From positions 1 through 37,725 of the forward strand of contig CALTVJ010000007.1 of assembly GCA_943912835.1 (NCBI GenBank): a stretch of 37,725 bases of DNA, read 5' to 3'. How positions within the stretch are numbered: position 1 is the stretch's first letter; the number at the start of each line of letters is the position of its first letter. The notes under the pieces are model-generated. The model was not told where the DNA came from. It worked only from the letters and a program-made list of their open reading frames with translations, and did no database searches. This stretch comes from an uncultured Porphyromonas sp. GTDB lineage: Bacteria; Bacteroidota; Bacteroidia; Bacteroidales; Porphyromonadaceae. Both the position numbers and the translations under genes were made by a program. Below, one piece after another: positions 32,640 through 37,725 of this stretch.

Positions 32640-34256
32640 TTATGAATATAGCTTTTCCCTAAGAGCCTGCACTGTGGGATCTGTAATGTAATCATCATAA
32701 TCCATGATTTTGTCAATAATCCCCTTAGGAGTAAGCTCTATAACACGAGTTGCAACCGTCTGAATAAACTCATGGTCATGGCTTGTAAATAGCACATTCC
32801 CCTTATAAGTTTTCAATGTATTGTTAAAAGCCTGAATACTCTCTAGATCTAAATGGTTTGTAGGGCTGTCTAATACCAAAGTATTGGCATTTTTCATCAT
32901 CATACGACTAATCATACAACGCATCTTCTCTCCCCCTGAGAGGACACTCGCACTTTTAAGGATCTCCTCTCCAGAGAAAAGCATACGCCCCAAGAAGCCT
33001 TTAAGATAAACTTCATTCGTATCAGCTGCAAACTGAGATAACCACTCTACAAGATTCATATCCGTATTAAAAAATGCGGTATTATCTAGAGGTAGATACG
33101 CCTCAGTAATAGTTTGCCCCCATTCGTAAGTTCCTTCAACAGCTTTTTGCTCCCCATTAATAATCTGGAATAGTGCAGTCATCGCTCTTGGATCTCTACC
33201 AATAAAGACGATTTTGTCATCTTTCTCAACATTGAAGTTTACATCCTTGAAAAGCAGGGTATCATCGTCTGCATAAGCCGTAAGCCCTTTGACCTCCAAG
33301 ATCTTATTTCCTGGCTCACGGTCTGGAGTAAATATGATCCCGGGATAGCGTCTACTACTAGCTTTAATCTCTTCAACATTAAGCTTCTCAAGCATCTTCT
33401 TACGACTTGTAGTTTGCTTACTCTTTGCGACATTAGCAGAGAATCGACGAATAAACTCTTCAAGCTCCTTGCGCTTTTCTTCTGCCTTTTTATTTTGCTG
33501 TTGCTGTTGACGTAAAGCAAGCTGACTACTCTCGTACCAGAAACTATAATTTCCTGCAAATTGCTGTACACGACCAAAATCAATGTCTACAGTATGTGTA
33601 CATACCGAGTCTAAGAAATGTCGGTCATGGCTTACAACAAGGACAGTCTGTTCACATTCGCTAAGGTAATTTTCTAACCACGCAACCGTTTCTAAATCTA
33701 AGTCATTCGTTGGCTCATCTAATAGAAGGTTATCTGGCTTACCATACAGAGCACGAGCTAATAAAACACGTACTTTCTCCTTACCACTAAGCTCACTCAT
33801 AAGCTTGTAGTGGAAATCTTCCTTTATCCCGAGACCGCTTAAGAGCATAGCAGCATCACTCTCCGCATTCCAGCCCTCCATTTCGGCAAATTTATCTTCA
33901 AGTTCTGCTACTCGATTACCATCTTCATCACTAAAGTCTGGTTTAGCATAGAGGGCATTCTTTTCCTCCATAATCGCCCACAACACACTATGCCCCATCA
34001 ATACGGTATCCATTACTGTATATTGATCAAAAGCAAAGTGGTCCTGGCTAAGCACAGAAAGACGCTCTCCAGGCCCAAGTGTTATTGACCCTCTTGTTGG
34101 ATCAATAGCACCACTGATAGCTCGAAGCATAGTAGATTTACCTGCTCCATTTGCTCCAATAATGCCATAGCAGTTCCCTGGAGTAAACTTAAGATTTACA
34201 TCTTGAAACAAGATGCGCTTACCAAATTGTATTGCAAGATCTGTTACTGTTATCAT
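32640..34256 (-). CDS. ABC-F family ATPase (YbiT-like), asymmetric
   Basis: A 538-residue soluble protein with two ABC domains, of the ABC-F family that acts on ribosomes in translation or antibiotic protection. NBD1 has Walker A GANGAGKST (34-42) and Walker B DEPTND with E181, but its signature is LSGKE (156-160). NBD2 has a canonical signature LSGGE (439-443), but its Walker A is GRDPRAMT (353-360; Lys replaced by M359) and its Walker B DSPTNH has S464 for the catalytic Glu. One composite ATP site is therefore intact and the other degenerate. The interdomain linker (about 240-310) is basic and helical, with the ribosome-contacting Arm/P-site helices. It starts the cysS operon; a TATCTTTG box lies 26 bp upstream. 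Confidence 0.9.
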   Translation of the reverse strand: MITVTDLAIQFGKRILFQDVNLKFTPGNCYGIIGANGAGKSTMLRAISGAIDPTRGSITLGPGERLSVLSQDHFAFDQYTVMDTVLMGHSVLWAIMEEKNALYAKPDFSDEDGNRVAELEDKFAEMEGWNAESDAAMLLSGLGIKEDFHYKLMSELSGKEKVRVLLARALYGKPDNLLLDEPTNDLDLETVAWLENYLSECEQTVLVVSHDRHFLDSVCTHTVDIDFGRVQQFAGNYSFWYESSQLALRQQQQQNKKAEEKRKELEEFIRRFSANVAKSKQTTSRKKMLEKLNVEEIKASSRRYPGIIFTPDREPGNKILEVKGLTAYADDDTLLFKDVNFNVEKDDKIVFIGRDPRAMTALFQIINGEQKAVEGTYEWGQTITEAYLPLDNTAFFNTDMNLVEWLSQFAADTNEVYLKGFLGRMLFSGEEILKSASVLSGGEKMRCMISRMMMKNANTLVLDSPTNHLDLESIQAFNNTLKTYKGNVLFTSHDHEFIQTVATRVIELTPKGIIDKIMDYDDYITDPTVQALREKLYS

Positions 34257-34282
34257 TCTATATTTAGGCTATAATAATACTA

Positions 34283-34290
34283 CAAAGATA
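34283..34290 (-). promoter_or_regulatory. Likely -7 box of the ABC-F operon
   Basis: TATCTTTG on the minus strand, 27 bp before the ATG. The -33 position at 20 bp spacing reads TTC, one mismatch from TTG (34313-34311). Confidence 0.5.
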
Positions 34291-34460
34291 CAAAAATTGC
34301 CTATCTAGAAGAAGATAGAGCTAAGTAGGTGTAACAAAGAGTATAAGAGATTTTCCAATCTTGAGACTGTTTTCACCTATATCCTATGCAAGCATATAAA
34401 TCCCCCCAAAACTACACGACAGAAAGGTAGATTAAACTCTTCCTAACCACTTATAAAATA

Positions 34461-34500
34461 AAGAAGGCTACTCCAAACGGTAATTTAGAGTAGCCTTCTT
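34461..34500 (-). terminator. Rho-independent terminator after thioredoxin gene
   Basis: A perfect 13 bp inverted repeat AAGAAGGCTACTC (34461-34473) / GAGTAGCCTTCTT (34488-34500) with a 14 nt loop, followed on the minus strand by TATTTTAT. It is 18 bp after the thioredoxin stop. Confidence 0.88.
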
Positions 34501-34518
34501 AAGCTCTATCTTTGTTTA

Positions 34519-34881
34519 TTAAGACAACAATAGGTTCTGTATTTTCTCTCTCAATTCTGCAATCCCCATGACACCTAACATTAGAGTAGGTTTATCATCT
34601 GAGGGTTTTGCAAAAAGTAAAGTAGGAACTGTACGAACATTATACAAAGCTGTAAGTTCTTCCTCTTGATCCACATCAACCTTATAAATTTGGATTTTCC
34701 CCTCTAACTCTTCTGCCAACTGATCCAAAAGAGGCGCTAAAGCTTTACATGGAGGGCACCAAGTGGCATAAAAGTCTACCAATACAGGCAAATCATGCTT
34801 AGCCTCCCAGCCCTGTGGGTTAATATCCACATTATGTAGCCAATCTATAAATTCTACCTTAGTTAAATGCTGAATAGCCAT
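34519..34881 (-). CDS. Thioredoxin-like protein
   Basis: A 120-residue thiol-disulfide oxidoreductase, probably cytosolic, with no signal peptide. The active site is WCPPC (C42, C45), a proline variant of the classic WCGPC; this raises the redox potential in characterised variants. The cis-proline loop RTVPTLLF and YATWCPPCKALAP match thioredoxin. The start at 34881 is chosen because a longer in-frame version to 35028 overlaps the phosphorylase 3' end by 19 bp and adds 49 residues unlike the family. It lies 128 bp downstream of glgP on the same strand and is followed by a terminator. Its partner proteins are unknown. Confidence 0.88.
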   Translation of the reverse strand: MAIQHLTKVEFIDWLHNVDINPQGWEAKHDLPVLVDFYATWCPPCKALAPLLDQLAEELEGKIQIYKVDVDQEEELTALYNVRTVPTLLFAKPSDDKPTLMLGVMGIAELREKIQNLLLS

Positions 34882-35009
34882 ATTTTTCTCTTCGTTTTGT
34901 AATACTTTTGCATATAATAGCTCTAAGCTAGAAAATGTTTCAGCTAAACAAAAAACCTCGATAAAGTCATAGCTAAACTCTATCGAAGTTTTTATGAATA
35001 AACTCCAAT

Positions 35010-37574
35010 CTAACTTAGAGGTACCCAACGAACATAAGCAAAATCTTGTCGATGAGGCAATTCCTCATACTTAGGCAATATCCTCAAACCATACAGATAC
35101 TTTCCAGTAAGGCTTGGTTTCATATCCACCCCATATTCCTCATAAGAACCTTGAGTTGATATCAACTTTAAGGCTTTGACGTCAACAAGCTTAACTTGTC
35201 CATCATACCTACGCTCTGCAATAACAAGCTCAACATCCAGATCACAAGACAAACTTGCCTTATTGACTTTCACAGCTAGATTTGCAGACTGCCCAACTAA
35301 CTGATTTGCGTTAGCAAAGGGATTATTCACAGCAACAATCTCCAGTTCATGCCAGTGCTGAGAAACTGCAAGTTTCCAATCCACAATGGTGTGAGCGAGA
35401 GCATAGCGTTCCCTATGCAAGATTTCAGAACGTTTAGCCAGTTTTGTATAGAAACGTTCAAAATAGTCATCTAGCATACGCTTCATAGTATAATGAGGTG
35501 CTATATAATTCAACGAATTTTTGATCGTTTGCACCCATAGATCACTATAAGACTTAGCACCACGCTGCTCAAAATACAAAGGAGTTATTTCTTTCTCAAT
35601 GAGGTCATAAATCGTGCTTGCATCAAGTTGATCTTGCAACTCTTGATCTACGAAAGTGCGCTTATCCGTCAAGGCCCAACCAGCACCCTGTCGATACCCT
35701 TCGTACCACCAACCATCCAAGACACTCAGATTGAGTACACCATTCATCTCCGCCTTCTCTCCCGATGTACCTGAAGCCTCCAACGGACGAGTAGGAGTAT
35801 TAAGCCAAATATCGACTCCTGCAATAAGCTTAGAAGCCAAACGCATATCGTAATTTTCTAAGAATATAACCTTCCCCAAAAACTGAGGCATCTGGCTTAT
35901 CTCCAAAATACGTTGAATCAATTTCTGCCCTCCACCATCTGCTGGATGCGCTTTACCTGTAAACAGAAACTGAACAGGATACTTAGGGTTATTTACAATA
36001 CGATCCAAACGATCCAGATCTGTAAACAGCAAATGAGCACGTTTATATGTGGCAAACCTACGGCCAAACCCGATAAATAGTGCTTGAGGATTAATACCAT
36101 CCAAGACAGCTTTAACCTTTTGCGGCTGACTACTACGTCCTAGCCATTTCTCTCCATAGTAGCCGCGAATATGATTCACCAAAGCAAGTTTTTGCTTCTC
36201 ATGGATAGACCATAACTTATCATTTGAAACACCTTGTATTTTAGACCAAAGCTCTTCATCAGACTGCCTCTGAATAAAATCTTCACCAAAGACTTCTTGA
36301 TACAAATCCTGCCATTGATCTCCAGCCCAAGTAGGCAAATGCACCCCATTAGTTACATACCCAACATGCAACTCTTCTGGGAAAAAGCCCTGCCACATAG
36401 GAGCAAACATTTCCTGAGAAACTGTACCATGTAATAGACTCACTCCATTAGCCTCTTGGCATGTATTCAAGGCAAAAGCACTCATTGAGAAACGCTCGTC
36501 TGTTCCGGGATGTTCACGTCCCATATCCATAAACTCTCCCCATGAAATCCCTAATCTTGGCGGGATATGTCCAAGATATTTACCAACGATATCTTCTGTA
36601 AAATAATCATGGCCAGCTGGAACAGGAGTATGAACAGTATAAAGAGAAGATGAGCGAACCAATTCCAACGCAACATCAATATGCAAACCCTGTCCCTCAA
36701 CATAATCCAAAAGACGTTGGACATTCATCAAGGCGGCATGCCCTTCATTCATATGATAGACATCTTGCTTAATACCCAAACGGTTGAGCAACAAAGTCCC
36801 TCCAATACCCAATAAAAACTCTTGTTTCATTCGATTTTCCCAGTCACCCCCATAAAGCTGATGCGTAATAAAACGATCCCACTCGCTATTTTGGGAAATA
36901 TCTGTATCTAAGAGATAAAGCTGTATACGCCCGACATCAACCCGCCAGATATGACTATAGACTGTATAACCATTATAAGGGACCTCCAACAACAATGGGC
37001 TACCATCATCCTGAAGTACCTGTTTCAATGGAAGTTGAGAAAAATCTTGAGCTTCATAGGTAGCCAACTGCTGCCCATCTTGGCTTAAAGCTTGAGTAAA
37101 ATAGCCATAACGATACAAAAAACCAACTGCAGTTAGTCTAACATTACTATCACTCGCCTCCTTCAAATAATCCCCAGCTAGAACTCCTAAGCCTCCCGAA
37201 TATATTTTGAGGATATTAGTTAAGCCATACTCCATGCTAAAGTAAGCTATAGAAGGGCGAGACATATCCTGTGGAGCCTGCATATATTCTTGCCATAGCT
37301 TATAGACAGTCTCTACCTCTTTCATAAGTCGTTTATCGCTTTGAATTCGCTGAATATCATCGTCTCGAAGCAACTGCAACATCAAAACAGGATTACCTTC
37401 GGTTTGCTCCCAGAGCTCGTTGGATATTTCAGAAAAAAGTTTCTTGGCTCTGGGAGTCCACGACCACCAGAGATTACGAGCTAGTTCATCAAGTTTCTTC
37501 AACCCGTCTGGCAACTGAGCATAAGTATAAACCTCGGTCCACAATACCTCATTAGCTCTCTTTGGATTTATCAT
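35010..37574 (-). CDS. glgP: Alpha-glucan phosphorylase (DUF3417-containing)
   Basis: Cleaves glycogen or maltodextrin with phosphate to glucose-1-phosphate, using pyridoxal phosphate. The 854-residue protein has the N-terminal DUF3417 domain (about 10-120, with LARNLWWSW at 31-39) typical of the Thermotoga/actinobacterial type of GT35. The PLP lysine is K607 in SGTSGEKAEMNG, and GFGRRFATYKRA (about 502-513) supplies phosphate-binding basic residues. It stands apart from the glycogen operon at 3278-9231 but completes its breakdown arm. Start MINPKR is 89 bp below a TATCTTTG box. The thioredoxin gene follows after 128 bp. Confidence 0.94.
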   Translation of the reverse strand: MINPKRANEVLWTEVYTYAQLPDGLKKLDELARNLWWSWTPRAKKLFSEISNELWEQTEGNPVLMLQLLRDDDIQRIQSDKRLMKEVETVYKLWQEYMQAPQDMSRPSIAYFSMEYGLTNILKIYSGGLGVLAGDYLKEASDSNVRLTAVGFLYRYGYFTQALSQDGQQLATYEAQDFSQLPLKQVLQDDGSPLLLEVPYNGYTVYSHIWRVDVGRIQLYLLDTDISQNSEWDRFITHQLYGGDWENRMKQEFLLGIGGTLLLNRLGIKQDVYHMNEGHAALMNVQRLLDYVEGQGLHIDVALELVRSSSLYTVHTPVPAGHDYFTEDIVGKYLGHIPPRLGISWGEFMDMGREHPGTDERFSMSAFALNTCQEANGVSLLHGTVSQEMFAPMWQGFFPEELHVGYVTNGVHLPTWAGDQWQDLYQEVFGEDFIQRQSDEELWSKIQGVSNDKLWSIHEKQKLALVNHIRGYYGEKWLGRSSQPQKVKAVLDGINPQALFIGFGRRFATYKRAHLLFTDLDRLDRIVNNPKYPVQFLFTGKAHPADGGGQKLIQRILEISQMPQFLGKVIFLENYDMRLASKLIAGVDIWLNTPTRPLEASGTSGEKAEMNGVLNLSVLDGWWYEGYRQGAGWALTDKRTFVDQELQDQLDASTIYDLIEKEITPLYFEQRGAKSYSDLWVQTIKNSLNYIAPHYTMKRMLDDYFERFYTKLAKRSEILHRERYALAHTIVDWKLAVSQHWHELEIVAVNNPFANANQLVGQSANLAVKVNKASLSCDLDVELVIAERRYDGQVKLVDVKALKLISTQGSYEEYGVDMKPSLTGKYLYGLRILPKYEELPHRQDFAYVRWVPLS

Positions 37575-37662
37575 AACGCTATAACAAATTCTTTATTAAT
37601 GATTAATTCTATTGGATTACAAAACCATCAAGCATTTAAACGACAGCTTCAACCCCTGCTTA

Positions 37663-37670
37663 CAAAGATA
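37663..37670 (-). promoter_or_regulatory. Likely -7 box for glgP
   Basis: TATCTTTG on the minus strand, 88 bp upstream of the ATG. A TTG at 15 bp spacing is too close to be a normal -33 element, so the promoter is tentative. Nothing else was seen in 37575-37725. Confidence 0.4.
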
Positions 37671-37725
37671 ATTTTTTTGGGGATACAAAACCGATAAGGT
37701 CTAAACAATTTATATCAACCAATTA

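Noticed and set aside
34291..34460. Possible small RNA or gene between the thioredoxin terminator and the ABC-F promoter
   Set aside because: There is no coding frame of note, no consensus promoter and only a weak 6 bp hairpin near 34301-34318.
34507..34514. TATCTTTG on the plus strand near the thioredoxin 3' end
   Set aside because: It would drive only antisense RNA into thioredoxin and has no clear -33 element or downstream plus-strand gene.
34882..35028. N-terminal extension of the thioredoxin to 35028
   Set aside because: The added 49 residues do not resemble thioredoxin or a signal peptide and overlap the phosphorylase gene; the inner ATG at 34881 gives a normal-sized protein.

Overview
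The window reads as a piece of chromosome from a Bacteroidota member, most likely a Bacteroidales species near Porphyromonas. Four things point there. Several upstream regions carry the Bacteroidota -7 box TAnnTTTG, usually as TATCTTTG. Shine-Dalgarno-like sequences are absent. The families DUF3467 and DUF4831, a two-part ThrE exporter and a glycogen cluster of debranching enzyme, GT4 and GH57 are typical of the group. The DNA is AT-rich with no obvious compositional break. The genus is an inference. I see no mobile element, CRISPR array, rRNA or tRNA gene.

Left part (1-3270): a minus-strand run greA, HIT protein, ugd, acyltransferase (cut by the window edge), then a DUF3467 gene with its own promoter and terminator. 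Between DUF3467 and the next gene lies a promoter-plus-terminator unit that could encode a small RNA of about 74 nt. Next (3278-9231) is a plus-strand operon: glycogen debranching enzyme, GT4 glycosyltransferase, a GH57 protein missing one catalytic residue, and an MFS transporter. It ends in a long bidirectional terminator shared with bioB. A peptide transporter, a DUF4831 secreted protein and aroE follow.

Centre (14145-21085): a minus-strand tetrapyrrole cluster downstream of rplY and pth. It contains hemA, hemC, a cobA-hemD fusion and a 680-residue protein joining an ECF transporter T component, its ATPase and a precorrin-2 dehydrogenase-like domain. Together these cover glutamyl-tRNA reduction, hydroxymethylbilane and uroporphyrinogen III synthesis, methylation to precorrin-2 and probably oxidation to sirohydrochlorin. 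No protoporphyrin-branch gene is present, so the cluster looks directed to siroheme or corrinoids. hemL and hemB must be elsewhere if the route is complete.

Right-centre (21231-28796): a tight nine-gene minus-strand operon: rimM, an AAA-CYTH protein, an acyltransferase, dprA, a MarR regulator, cobU, cobT, cobS and comB. cobU, cobT and cobS assemble the cobalamin nucleotide loop, so corrinoid genes flank the rplY-pth pair on both sides.

Right part (28856-37574): a second minus-strand operon (ABC-F ATPase, cysS, GT2 glycosyltransferase, two-subunit ThrE exporter), then a pair of alpha-glucan phosphorylase and thioredoxin. The phosphorylase completes glycogen breakdown with the left-hand glycogen operon. 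The most notable points are the ECF T-A-dehydrogenase fusion, the catalytically incomplete GH57 and dehydrogenase domains, the asymmetric ABC-F protein and the putative small RNA. No wholly new multi-gene system was recognised.
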